Shown: in pieces, positions 7,136 to 15,584 of the stretch
How positions within the stretch are numbered: position 1 is the first letter of the stretch
Layout of the letters: every line of letters starts with the position of its first letter
Origin: Bradyrhizobium erythrophlei
GTDB taxonomy: Bacteria > Pseudomonadota > Alphaproteobacteria > Rhizobiales > Xanthobacteraceae
Reading direction: 5' to 3'
Assembly (NCBI RefSeq): GCF_900129505.1
Contig: NZ_LT670818.1
Coordinates: 2,418,001 to 2,482,000 of the forward strand
Length of the DNA: 64,000 bases
The notes under the pieces: model-generated
Database searches by the model: none
What the model saw: only the letters and a program-made list of their open reading frames with translations
What the model was told of the DNA's origin: nothing
Program-made: the position numbers and the translations under genes

Positions 7136-9400
7136 ATGTCCGGCATCGTTCTCTCAGCATCGGTTCGTCAGAACCTGCTCTCTCTTCAGTCGACCGCCGA
7201 TCTTCTCGCCACCACGCAGAATCGCCTTTCGACAGGCAAGAAGGTGAATACCGCTCTCGACAATCCCACCAACTATTTCACGGCGCAGGGCCTCGACAAC
7301 CGCGCCAGCGACATCAGCAACCTGCTCGACGGCATCGGCAACGGCGTACAGATCCTGCAGGCGGCCAACACCGGCATCACCTCGCTGCAGAAGCTGGTCG
7401 ACACCGCGAAATCGATCGCCAACCAGGCGCTGCAGACAACCGTCGGCTACTCCAGCAAGTCGAACGTCTCGGCAACCATCCCCGGCGCTACTCCAGCCGA
7501 TCTGCGTGGCACGACGACCTACACAAGCGCGACAGCGCTCAGCAACGTCCTCGCCAACGGTACCGCCGGTGGCGCTTCCCCGATCACGGGTGGGACCTTG
7601 CTCGGCGGCGTTGCCGCTTCGCTGGTCGGCACCGCTTCACTGGCGGGCGACGGAACGGCCAAACTTTCGGGCGCGCTGACCCTGGTCGACTCGACCGGTA
7701 CCGCGGCCACCGCGCTTCTGGGCAATGCCCAGCCCACGGACGGTGACGTCCTGGTCGTCAACGGCAAGACCGTCACCTTCAAGGCGGGCACGGCTCCGGC
7801 TCCCGGCTCCGTTGCCAGCGGCTCCGGTGTCTCCGGCAATATCGTCACCGACGGGTCTGGGAATTCCGAGGTTTACCTCGGCACGAAAGCCGCTCCGTTG
7901 GCGACCCTGAACGATGTGCTCAAGGCGGTCGATCTCGCCAGTGGCGTTGCCAAGGCCGTGAACACCGCGGGCGCCGCGGTGATCACCGGCTCGACCAGCG
8001 CCATCAACGCCGGCACCGGCGTTCTGACGCTCAACTCGTCGACCGGCGCCGATCTCAGCATCACCGGCAAGGCCGATTTGCTGAACGAGCTGGGTCTGAC
8101 CACATCGAGCGGTTCCGGCAACGTCACGGTCGGCAAGCCGCGTACGACGGCGTCGACAACCACCGCCAACCTGATCCAGGACGGCTCGACCCTGAACGTG
8201 AATGGCCACACTATCACCTTCACCAACGCGCACGTGCCGTTGCCAGCGCAGGTACCGACCGGTTCCGGCATCAGCGGCGCCGTCCAGACCGACGGCAACG
8301 GCAACTCGATCGTCTATCTGCAGACCGCGACGATTGCCGACACACTGAACGCGATCGATCTGGCTTCCGGTGTGCAGACCGCAACGAACACGGCTGGCGT
8401 CGCGGCATTCTCCCCTGCGACGGGCGTCACCCCGTCGTCAGTGGGCGCAAACGGCACGCTGAAGCTCAGCACCGGTACGGCGGCTGATCTCAGCATCAGC
8501 GGTGGCATCGGTAACGCGCTGTCCGCCCTCGGTCTCAACGGTCCGACCGGTAACAGCAGCAGCTTCAACGCCGCCCGCGCCGCGGGAGTCGGCGGCATTA
8601 ACGGCAAGACCTTGACCTTCAGCTCCTTCAACGGCGGCGCGGCGGTCAATGTCACCTTCGGTGACGGCACCGGCGGTACGGTCAAGACGCTCGACCAGTT
8701 GAACGCCCAGTTGCAGGCCGATAACCTGCAAGCGACGGTCGATGCGACCGGCAAGTTGCTGATCACGGTAAACAACGATTTTGCTTCCTCGACCCTCGGG
8801 TCGGTGGCGGCGGGCGGCGTGCTCGGCGGCACCATCACAGGTGCGTTGGCCTGGTCGACCCCTTCGACGCCAGTCGAGGACGTTGCGGCTCAGGCCGTCC
8901 GTTCCAATTTGTTGTCCCAGTACAACAACATCCTGGCTCAGATCACCACCACGGCGCAGGATGCTTCGTTCAACGGTATCAACCTGCTCGGCGGCGACAC
9001 GCTAAAGCTGACCTTCAACGAGACCGGCAAGTCGACCCTGAGCATCACCGGCGTCAACTTCGATGCGCCGGGTCTTGGCCTCGCCAACCTCACCAGCGGC
9101 GTCGACTTCATCGACAACGCCGCCACCAACAGGGCCATTACCAACCTTACCGCTGCCGACAATTCGCTCCGGTCGGAAGCCTCAGGTCTCGGTTCGAACC
9201 TGTCGATCGTGCAGATCCGCCAGGACTTCTCGAAGAACCTGATCAACGTGCTGCAGACCGGTTCGTCCAACCTGACCCTGGCCGACACCAACGAGGAAGC
9301 GGCCAACAGCCAGGCGCTGGCAACCCGCCAGTCGATCGCGGTGTCCGCGCTGTCGCTGGCCAACCAGTCGCAGCAGGCCGTGCTGCAACTCCTCCGCTAA
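7136..9400 (+). CDS. Large flagellin, second tandem copy
   Basis: 754 residues, paralogue of the flagellin at 4196. The first ~105 and last ~150 residues are almost identical to it (QNRLSTGKKVNTALDNPTNY; end ALSLANQSQQAVLQLLR). Most changes fall at ~105-250, with scattered changes elsewhere. The same internal repeats are present (VNGKTVTFKAGTAPAPG and VNGHTITFTNAHVPLPA units; INGKTLTF unit). The ATG at 7136 follows AGAAAGG; the longer frame from 7100 is not supported. Identical ends with diverged middles suggest gene conversion plus selection on the surface-exposed domains. Both copies could assemble in one filament. Confidence 0.93.
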   Translation: MSGIVLSASVRQNLLSLQSTADLLATTQNRLSTGKKVNTALDNPTNYFTAQGLDNRASDISNLLDGIGNGVQILQAANTGITSLQKLVDTAKSIANQALQTTVGYSSKSNVSATIPGATPADLRGTTTYTSATALSNVLANGTAGGASPITGGTLLGGVAASLVGTASLAGDGTAKLSGALTLVDSTGTAATALLGNAQPTDGDVLVVNGKTVTFKAGTAPAPGSVASGSGVSGNIVTDGSGNSEVYLGTKAAPLATLNDVLKAVDLASGVAKAVNTAGAAVITGSTSAINAGTGVLTLNSSTGADLSITGKADLLNELGLTTSSGSGNVTVGKPRTTASTTTANLIQDGSTLNVNGHTITFTNAHVPLPAQVPTGSGISGAVQTDGNGNSIVYLQTATIADTLNAIDLASGVQTATNTAGVAAFSPATGVTPSSVGANGTLKLSTGTAADLSISGGIGNALSALGLNGPTGNSSSFNAARAAGVGGINGKTLTFSSFNGGAAVNVTFGDGTGGTVKTLDQLNAQLQADNLQATVDATGKLLITVNNDFASSTLGSVAAGGVLGGTITGALAWSTPSTPVEDVAAQAVRSNLLSQYNNILAQITTTAQDASFNGINLLGGDTLKLTFNETGKSTLSITGVNFDAPGLGLANLTSGVDFIDNAATNRAITNLTAADNSLRSEASGLGSNLSIVQIRQDFSKNLINVLQTGSSNLTLADTNEEAANSQALATRQSIAVSALSLANQSQQAVLQLLR

Positions 9401-9424
9401 GTCGGGCGGCGAGATCAACAATCG

Positions 9425-9453
9425 AGGCGGCGGGAGAGATCCCGCCGCCCTCG
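9425..9453 (+). terminator. Intrinsic terminator of the second flagellin
   Basis: Perfect 10-bp stem (GGCGGCGGGA / TCCCGCCGCC) with a GAGA loop, 25 bases after the stop codon. It is related to the terminator after the first flagellin, but there is no long T-run. Confidence 0.7.
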
Positions 9454-9805
9454 GACCAGGCGTTTCCAGGGTTTTATAGCGCCTCGCTTGCCGCGCATTA
9501 CGGCGAGTGAAACCTCGAAAAGACCGAAAGCAGGCCGTCCACGGGTGCCTGACGCCGCGAAAATCCCGCTTGCCCATATCCGGCCTCGGGTTGCCCGGTT
9601 CGACCGCGGCTGACTTGGCCCGCGAGGTCAGGCCAGGCCGGAGAATAGCCGGAGGCATCACGACCTGTAGCCATCCGCTCAAGATTGCCGTTCATGTTCC
9701 ATGTGCCACCTTTGCAGATCGTTCAAGGCGATCCGCCAAGACGGACGAGGGCCGGCGCCGACGCATGCCGCGCCGCGTTCAGGCCCGGCGGTAACCGTCG
9801 CTTTT

Positions 9806-9823
9806 GTCCGTATTAGCACGGAC
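9806..9823. promoter_or_regulatory. GTCCGTA-N4-CACGGAC dyad upstream of cheA
   Basis: GTCCGTATTAGCACGGAC: 7-bp arms with one mismatch around a 4-base spacer, 230 bases upstream of the cheA start. Same architecture as the other CCGTA-N4-TACGG sites. Confidence 0.5.
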
Positions 9824-9841
9824 ATCGAAATTAACGTGAAT

Positions 9842-9887
9842 GAGCAACCGTGAGGGATATCGCTCGTAACGAGGGATATCCGTTGCT
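9842..9887. promoter_or_regulatory. Nested repeat structure upstream of cheA
   Basis: An inverted repeat GAGCAAC (9842-9848) / GTTGCTC (9881-9887) encloses two direct copies of GAGGGATATC (9852-9861 and 9871-9880) and a small CTCG-TAA-CGAG hairpin between them. It could be a two-site operator or a structured mRNA leader. Confidence 0.4.
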
Positions 9888-10053
9888 CCACTTCAGGTGA
9901 CCTCCCCGACCTCGTTGGTTGCTGGTTGTGTCGGCGGCACAGTCACTTCCGGCCATGGGATGTGGCAGGCTCGAGGCTGGCACGCAGCAGATCTCCGGCG
10001 CGAAGAATGGTTGACGGTCGACCGCAACGCTAATGCCCTGGAAGGCCTGTTTC

Positions 10054-12861
10054 ATGGATGATCTGTTGCGGGAGTTTCTGACGGAAACCAGCGAGAGCCT
10101 GGATACCGTCGACAATCAGCTGGTGCGGTTCGAGCAGGAACCGAACAACGCCAAGATACTCGATAACATTTTTCGCCTGGTCCACACCATCAAGGGCACC
10201 TGCGGCTTCCTGGGACTGCCGCGGCTGGAAGCGCTGGCGCATGCCGCCGAGACCCTGATGGGCAAATTCCGCGACGGAATGCCGGTGACGGGCCAGGCGG
10301 TGACGCTGATCCTGACCACGATCGACCGCATCAAGGACATCCTGGGCCGGCTCGAGGCGACCGAGGCGGAGCCCGACGGCTCCGATCAGGATCTGATCGA
10401 CGAATTACAGGCGATGGTGGAGCGCGGGATGGAAGCGATGTCAGCGTCGGCTCCGCCGATCGCGTCCGCGGCTTCGCCGGTCGCGTCGGCGTCGGCTTCG
10501 CCGGCCGAAGCGGCGCCTGCGGCTGCCGCTGAGCCTGCGGTTGCGGCGGGCTCCTTGATACCGCAGATGCTGGAGCGGCCGCTGCGTCCCGGCGAAGTGT
10601 CGCTGGATGAACTGGAGCGCGCGTTCCGCGAAACCGCGATCGAGGTTGCATCGCCGCCCACGGCGCCGGTCGCGCCAGCTGTCGCCGCGCCCGCGCCGCG
10701 GGCCGCGCCCGCCAGGGAAGCCAAGCCGGTGGCGAAAGAGGCAAAGCCGGCCGCCGCCGTAAAACCCGCGGCCAGCAAGGTGGCCGCCGCCGACGAAGTG
10801 CACGAGGCCGACAAGGTCGCCAACCAGTCGATCCGCGTCAACGTGGATACGCTGGAACATTTGATGACCATGGTGTCGGAACTGGTGCTGACCCGCAATC
10901 AGCTCTTGGAGATCTCGCGGCGCAACGAGGACACCGAGTTCAAGGTGCCGCTGCAGCGGCTCTCCAACGTCACCGCCGAACTGCAGGAAGGCGTCATGAA
11001 GACGCGGATGCAGCCGATCGGCAACGCCTGGCAGAAGCTGCCGCGCATCGTGCGCGACCTCTCGGGCGAACTCGGCAAGCAGATCGAACTGGAGATGCAC
11101 GGCGCCGACACCGAGCTCGACCGCCAGGTGCTCGACCTGATCAAGGATCCGCTCACCCACATGGTGCGCAACTCCGCCGACCACGGCCTGGAGACCCCGG
11201 CCGAGCGCGCGGCCGCCGGCAAGCCCGAGCAGGGCACCATTCGGCTGTCCGCCTATCATGAAGGCGGCCACATCATCATCTGCATCGCCGACAACGGCCG
11301 CGGCCTCAACACCGAGCGGATCAAGGCCAAGGCGGTCTCGAGCGGTCTCGTCAGCGAGGCTGAACTCGAGAAGATGACCGAAGCGCAGATCCACAAGTTC
11401 ATCTTCGCGCCCGGCTTCTCGACCGCGGCCGCGGTCACCTCGGTGTCCGGCCGCGGCGTCGGCATGGACGTGGTGCGCACCAATATCGACCAGATCGGCG
11501 GCACCATCGACATCAAGTCGGTGGCCGGCGAGGGTTCCAGCGTCACCATCAAGATCCCGCTGACGCTTGCCATCGTCTCGGCGCTGATCGTGGAAGCCGC
11601 CGGCGACCGCTTTGCCATTCCGCAGCTGGCGGTGGTCGAACTGGTGCGGGCGCGGGCCAATTCCGAGCACCGCATCGAGCGCATCAAGGACACCGCGGTG
11701 TTGCGGCTGCGCAACAAGCTGTTGCCGCTGATGCACCTGAAGAAACTGCTCAAGATCGACGACGGCTCCTCTTCCGATCCGGAGAACGGCTTCATCGTCG
11801 TGACCCAAGTCGGCAGCCAGACCTTCGGCATCGTGGTCGACGGCGTGTTCCACACCGAGGAAATCGTGGTCAAGCCGATGTCGACCAAGCTGCGCCACAT
11901 CGACATGTTCTCCGGCAACACCATCCTGGGCGATGGCGCCGTGATCATGATCATCGATCCCAACGGCATCGCCAAGGCATTGGGCGCCTCGGGTGCTGCC
12001 AGCCATGAAATCGCCGACGAGAACGCGGCTTCCCGCGCCAGCGCCGCCGATCAACTGACCTCGCTTTTGGTGTTCCGCGCCGGCAGCGCCCAGCCCAAGG
12101 CGGTGCCGCTCGGCCTCGTCACGCGTCTGGAGGAGATCGCCGCCGACAAGATCGAGCTCTCCAACGGCCGCTACATGGTGCAGTATCGCGACCAGCTGAT
12201 GCCGCTGGTGCAGATGAACGGCGTCAATGTCCAGACCACAGGCTCGCAGCCGATCCTGGTGTTCGCCGACGACCGCCGCTCGATGGGGCTGGTGGTCGAC
12301 GAGATCGTCGACATCGTCGAGGAGAAGCTCAACATCGAGGTCGCGGGCGAGCAGCTGGCCGGCATTCTCGGCTCCGCCGTGATCAAGGGCCAGGCCACCG
12401 AAGTGATCGACGTCGGCCACTTCCTGCCGATGGCGTTCCCCGACTGGTTCACGCGCAAGGAGATGGCGCCGTCGGCGTCCGCGCAATCGGTGCTTTTGGT
12501 CGACGACAGCGCGTTCTTCCGCAACATGCTGGCGCCGGTGCTCAAAGCCGCCGGCTACAAGGTGCGGGTGGCGCCGAACGCGCAGGAGGGCCTGACGGCG
12601 CTGCGCTCGGGCCAGGTCTTCGACGTGGTGCTGACCGACATCGAGATGCCCGACATGAACGGGTTCGAGTTCGCCGAAATTATCCGGGCCGACCAGCACT
12701 TAAGTGCGATGCCGATCATCGCGCTGTCCTCGCTGGTGTCGCCGGCGGCGATCGAGCGCGGCCGGCAGGCCGGCTTCCACGATTACGTTGCCAAGTTCGA
12801 CCGTCCCGGCCTGATCGCGGCGCTGAAGGAACAGACCGCCGAACTCAACCGCGCGGCATGA
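10054..12861 (+). CDS. cheA: Chemotaxis histidine kinase CheA fused to a C-terminal receiver
   Basis: 935 residues. HPt domain at ~1-105, with phospho-acceptor His44 in RLVHTIKGTCGFLGLP. Ala/Pro-rich linker ~130-250. Dimerisation helices ~262-330 (VDTLEHLMTMVSELVLTRNQ). ATPase ~335-500 (N box VRNSADHGLE ~369; GRGVGMDVV ~467). CheW-like domain ~505-640, a second CheW-like region ~665-800, and a receiver ~812-930 (SVLLVDDSAFFRNML, VVLTDIEMPDMNG). The kinase signals from receptors to CheY; the fused receiver probably acts as phosphate sink or internal control, as in other CheA-REC hybrids. The start is ATG 10054, with GGAAGG 9 bases upstream. It heads the cheA-cheW-cheY-cheR-PilZ operon. Confidence 0.95.
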   Translation: MDDLLREFLTETSESLDTVDNQLVRFEQEPNNAKILDNIFRLVHTIKGTCGFLGLPRLEALAHAAETLMGKFRDGMPVTGQAVTLILTTIDRIKDILGRLEATEAEPDGSDQDLIDELQAMVERGMEAMSASAPPIASAASPVASASASPAEAAPAAAAEPAVAAGSLIPQMLERPLRPGEVSLDELERAFRETAIEVASPPTAPVAPAVAAPAPRAAPAREAKPVAKEAKPAAAVKPAASKVAAADEVHEADKVANQSIRVNVDTLEHLMTMVSELVLTRNQLLEISRRNEDTEFKVPLQRLSNVTAELQEGVMKTRMQPIGNAWQKLPRIVRDLSGELGKQIELEMHGADTELDRQVLDLIKDPLTHMVRNSADHGLETPAERAAAGKPEQGTIRLSAYHEGGHIIICIADNGRGLNTERIKAKAVSSGLVSEAELEKMTEAQIHKFIFAPGFSTAAAVTSVSGRGVGMDVVRTNIDQIGGTIDIKSVAGEGSSVTIKIPLTLAIVSALIVEAAGDRFAIPQLAVVELVRARANSEHRIERIKDTAVLRLRNKLLPLMHLKKLLKIDDGSSSDPENGFIVVTQVGSQTFGIVVDGVFHTEEIVVKPMSTKLRHIDMFSGNTILGDGAVIMIIDPNGIAKALGASGAASHEIADENAASRASAADQLTSLLVFRAGSAQPKAVPLGLVTRLEEIAADKIELSNGRYMVQYRDQLMPLVQMNGVNVQTTGSQPILVFADDRRSMGLVVDEIVDIVEEKLNIEVAGEQLAGILGSAVIKGQATEVIDVGHFLPMAFPDWFTRKEMAPSASAQSVLLVDDSAFFRNMLAPVLKAAGYKVRVAPNAQEGLTALRSGQVFDVVLTDIEMPDMNGFEFAEIIRADQHLSAMPIIALSSLVSPAAIERGRQAGFHDYVAKFDRPGLIAALKEQTAELNRAA

Positions 12862-12878
12862 AACAAGTTCAGCCAGCC

Positions 12879-12920
12879 ATGAGCAAGCTCAGCCCGGGCA
12901 TAAGCAAGCTCAGCCCGGGC
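12879..12920. repeat. Tandem 21-bp repeat between cheA and cheW
   Basis: Two copies of AT(G/A)AGCAAGCTCAGCCCGGGC (12879-12899, 12900-12920), differing at one base, with a degenerate third copy overlapping the cheA stop codon (from 12858). It fills most of the cheA-cheW gap. Confidence 0.8.
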
Positions 12921-12935
12921 ATAAGGATCTGAAGC

Positions 12936-13409
12936 ATGACCAGCAAGACCGACTTGACCGAAGGCGCCGTCGCCGAATACGTCACCGCGATGATCGGAGG
13001 CCAGCTGTTCGGGCTGCCGATCTCCCGCGTCCAGGACGTGTTCATGCCGGAACGGCTGACGCGGGTGCCGCTGTCGCCCGGCGAGATCGCCGGTGTGCTC
13101 AATCTGCGCGGCCGCATCGTCACCGTGGTGGACATGCGCGCCCGGCTCGGACTGCCGAGGGCCGACGACGGCAAGCCGCCGATGGCGGTCGGCGTCGACC
13201 TGCGCGGTGAGTCCTACGGCCTGCTGATCGACCAGATCGGCGAGGTCCTTAGGCTTCCCGACGCGGGCCGCGAGGAAAATCCCGTCAACCTCGATCCCCG
13301 CATGGCCAAGCTCGCCGGCGGCGTGCATCGTCTCGACGGTCAGCTCATGGTCGTCCTCGATGTCGATCGCGTCCTCGAAATCGTGCCGAAAACCGTGCTG
13401 GCAGCCTAG
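12936..13409 (+). CDS. cheW: Chemotaxis coupling protein CheW
   Basis: 157 residues, a single CheW domain of normal length. Typical segments are AMIGGQLFGLPISRVQDVF, GVLNLRGRIVTVVDMRARLG and the terminal LDGQLMVVLDVDRVLEI. It tethers CheA to chemoreceptor tips such as the receptor at 21372. ATG 12936 follows AAGGATCTGAAGC. It lies 74 bases after cheA, separated by the 21-bp tandem repeats, and 43 bases before cheY. The Asn-Leu-Arg-Gly motif of the receptor-binding face is kept. Confidence 0.95.
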   Translation: MTSKTDLTEGAVAEYVTAMIGGQLFGLPISRVQDVFMPERLTRVPLSPGEIAGVLNLRGRIVTVVDMRARLGLPRADDGKPPMAVGVDLRGESYGLLIDQIGEVLRLPDAGREENPVNLDPRMAKLAGGVHRLDGQLMVVLDVDRVLEIVPKTVLAA

Positions 13410-13452
13410 CTTTGAGTTGCGATCGCAACGCCCCATTTGGGAGAAGCCCGAA

Positions 13453-13836
13453 ATGAGAACATGTCTTGTCGTCGATGACTCGACCGTCATCCGGAAAATC
13501 GCGAGGCGAATTCTGGAAGAGATGGATTTCGAGATCACCGAGGCCGAGGACGGCGAGAAGGCGCTGGAAGTCTGCAAGTGCGGACTGCCCGACGCCGTCC
13601 TGCTCGACTGGAACATGCCGGTCATGGATGGCTTCGAGTTCCTGGGCAATCTGCGCCGGCTGCCTGGCGGCGACCAGCCCAAGGTGGTGTTCTGCACTAC
13701 CGAAAACGGGATTGATCATATTGCGCGTGGGCTTGATGCGGGCGCCAACGAATACATCATGAAGCCGTTCGACAAGGACATCGTCGCCGCGAAGTTCCGG
13801 GAAGTCGGATTGATCGAGGTTACGGTGCCGGTCTAG
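13453..13836 (+). CDS. cheY: Chemotaxis response regulator CheY
   Basis: 127 residues, receiver domain only. Phospho-acceptor Asp52 in AVLLDWNMPVMDGFEFL; DD at 8-9 (LVVDDSTVIRKI); Thr in VVFCTTENG; Lys in YIMKPFDKD. ATG 13453 follows GGGAGAAG. Its place between cheW and cheR makes it the likely output of the CheA at 10054, controlling the flagellar motor. A second CheY-like protein is at 1796, and CheA carries its own receiver, so phosphate may be shared among three receivers. Confidence 0.94.
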   Translation: MRTCLVVDDSTVIRKIARRILEEMDFEITEAEDGEKALEVCKCGLPDAVLLDWNMPVMDGFEFLGNLRRLPGGDQPKVVFCTTENGIDHIARGLDAGANEYIMKPFDKDIVAAKFREVGLIEVTVPV

Positions 13837-14067
13837 GCCGGTTCCACGTCTCATAAGCCGTATCAGGTTGCGTCAAGTCATGACTATTGAACCAAACGCG
13901 GGGAAAAATCCTCGTTCCGGTTGCACCCGGAGGGGCGGCTATCCGCGCCGCCGGATGCCTTGCCCGTCATCGGCGCGCACAACCCGGAAAATTGACATTC
14001 GCGTCATGGTGAAATCGCCCAGCGATGTCCGTCCGAAATCATTACATTTCGTTTCGAGAGGCCGCCC

Positions 14068-14949
14068 GTGACCCCGCCCGACTACGAATATCTGCGCAAA
14101 CTCCTGAGAGACCATTCCGGTCTCGATCTGTCTGCCGACAAGCAGTATCTGATCGAAAGCCGGTTGCTGCCGCTGGCGCGCAAGGCCGGCATCGCCGGCA
14201 TCAGCGAACTCGTGCAAAAAATGAAGGATGGGTCCGCCTCGCTCGTCACCCAGGTGGTCGAAGCCATGACCACCAACGAAACCTTCTTCTTCCGCGATAA
14301 GGTTCCGTTCGATCACTTCCGCGATTCGATCATGCCCGAAATCCTGCAGGCTCGCGCCGGCCGCAAGAGCATCCGGATCTGGTGCGCCGCCGGCTCGACG
14401 GGTCAGGAACCCTATTCGCTCGCGATGTGCCTGAAGGAAATGAGCGGGGCGCTGAGCGGCTGGCGGGTCGAAATCATCGCCACCGACCTTTCGCAGGAAG
14501 TGCTCGAGAAGTCCAAGGCGGGCATCTACAGCCAGTTCGAGGTGCAGCGCGGCCTGCCGATCCAGTTGCTGGTCAAATACTTCAAGCAGACCGGCGAGTT
14601 TTGGCAGATCAACGCCGACCTTCGCGCCATGGTGCAGCATCGCCAGCTCAATCTGCTGCACGATTTTTCCCAGCTCGGCACGTTCGACGTGATCTTCTGC
14701 CGCAACGTTCTGATCTATTTCGATCAGGACACCAAGATCAACATCTTCAACCGGCTTGCCAAGCAGATGGAGCCGGACGGATTTCTCGTGCTCGGCGCGG
14801 CCGAGACGGTGGTCGGGCTAACTGACGTCTTCAAGCCGTTTCCCGATCGGCGCGGTCTCTATCGGCCGAGCGGCGTGCGCCCGGCGCCGGCGAAAATGCC
14901 GGCGTCCGGCGGCGCCTCGCCGAAGGTGTCGGCGGTGGCAGGGCTTTGA
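14068..14949 (+). CDS. cheR: Chemoreceptor glutamate methyltransferase CheR
   Basis: 293 residues. N-terminal all-alpha domain ~1-75 (YEYLRKLLRDHSGLDLSADK), then a SAM-dependent methyltransferase domain with TTNETFFFRD, IRIWCAAGSTGQEPYSLAM (SAM loop), IIATDLSQEVL and VIFCRNVLIYFD, all classic CheR motifs. It methylates receptor glutamates for adaptation. The GTG at 14068 is preceded by GAGAGG. A 231-base gap separates it from cheY, where many relatives have cheB; no cheB frame is present. The last ~25 residues are a Pro/Ala/Ser-rich tail. The stop is 3 bases before the PilZ-like gene, so they are probably co-translated. Confidence 0.95.
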   Translation: MTPPDYEYLRKLLRDHSGLDLSADKQYLIESRLLPLARKAGIAGISELVQKMKDGSASLVTQVVEAMTTNETFFFRDKVPFDHFRDSIMPEILQARAGRKSIRIWCAAGSTGQEPYSLAMCLKEMSGALSGWRVEIIATDLSQEVLEKSKAGIYSQFEVQRGLPIQLLVKYFKQTGEFWQINADLRAMVQHRQLNLLHDFSQLGTFDVIFCRNVLIYFDQDTKINIFNRLAKQMEPDGFLVLGAAETVVGLTDVFKPFPDRRGLYRPSGVRPAPAKMPASGGASPKVSAVAGL

Positions 14950-14952
14950 CAA

Positions 14953-15276
14953 ATGGCAGACGACGCTAAAGGACCGGAACGCGTGACCTTCAGTCGCGGA
15001 TATGGCGTCTGCATCATGGGCATCGACGGTACCTGGCGCCGCGATTGTCTGCTTAACGCCATATCGGACAATGACGCCATCCTCACCGTCGAGGGCTCGA
15101 TCCAGGGCCTCAATCTCAAGGAGTTCTTTCTCCTGCTGTCATCGACGGGGCTTGCCTATCGCCGATGCGAGCTGGTTCGCGTCAACGGCACCGAGATCGA
15201 CGTCCAGTTCCTGAAGGGCAAGAACAAGAAAAAGCGGGCGGGCGCGGCTTCGCCCCAGGACACCATGATGGCATAA
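14953..15276 (+). CDS. PilZ-like domain protein
   Basis: 107 residues. The fold pattern (GYGVCIMGIDGTWRRDCLLN, ILTVEGSIQGLNLKEFFLLL, YRRCELVRVNGTEIDVQFL) matches short PilZ-like proteins of Rhizobiales. The canonical c-di-GMP signature RxxxR...D/NxSxxG is incomplete: C-x(6)-L and the GLNLKEFFLLL segment are where the loop would be, so c-di-GMP binding is doubtful. It starts 3 bases after the cheR stop, and its Lys-rich tail (KGKNKKKRAG) is likely disordered. Its place at the end of the che operon suggests a link between second-messenger state and motility. That is inference. Confidence 0.7.
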   Translation: MADDAKGPERVTFSRGYGVCIMGIDGTWRRDCLLNAISDNDAILTVEGSIQGLNLKEFFLLLSSTGLAYRRCELVRVNGTEIDVQFLKGKNKKKRAGAASPQDTMMA

Positions 15277-15584
15277 CGCGTAGCGCGACTGCATAGCGGA
15301 ACAAGCCCGACAAATCCCGCACAATTGCTAAAGACACCGGTCGAATTTCAGCCCGTCGTTTTACGCCGCTGAAGCTCGGGGGATGAGCGGTGGCCGCTGG
15401 TATGCGGCTTTCATCGCGTCAACGTCTCGAGGCGCCTTGCGCTCGATCAAAATCTGACGCGTCTGTCCGCCGATCGCCGAGCCTAGGCAAATCCGATCGT
15501 GGCGGCGAAGGCGGCCCCGGCCGCGGTCCGGCCTGAACGAACGAAACGGGGAGCCGACATGTTGGGGCACCGTCATCGGGCGCC
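15277..15584. other. Intergenic region after the che operon, no gene recognised
   Basis: About 308 bases between the PilZ-like stop and the convergent unknown gene. A 77-residue minus frame (15361-15594, TTG start) overlaps the neighbouring stop by ten bases and has no ribosome-binding site; I do not accept it as a gene. No clear terminator is seen. Confidence 0.4.

Larger units (their letters stand above)
9454..10053. other. Intergenic region before cheA, no gene recognised
   Basis: About 600 bases. The first ~45 (9460-9500) repeat the sequence after the first flagellin terminator (6511-6553), so they belong to the duplicated unit. Open frames here have no ribosome-binding site or family resemblance. 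The cheA-proximal half holds the dyad at 9806-9823 and the repeat structure at 9842-9887. Confidence 0.5.

Noticed and set aside
10441..12699. 752-residue minus-strand open frame opposite cheA
   Set aside because: The plus strand clearly encodes CheA with all motifs; the antisense frame has repetitive Leu/Asp/His composition typical of GC-rich shadows.
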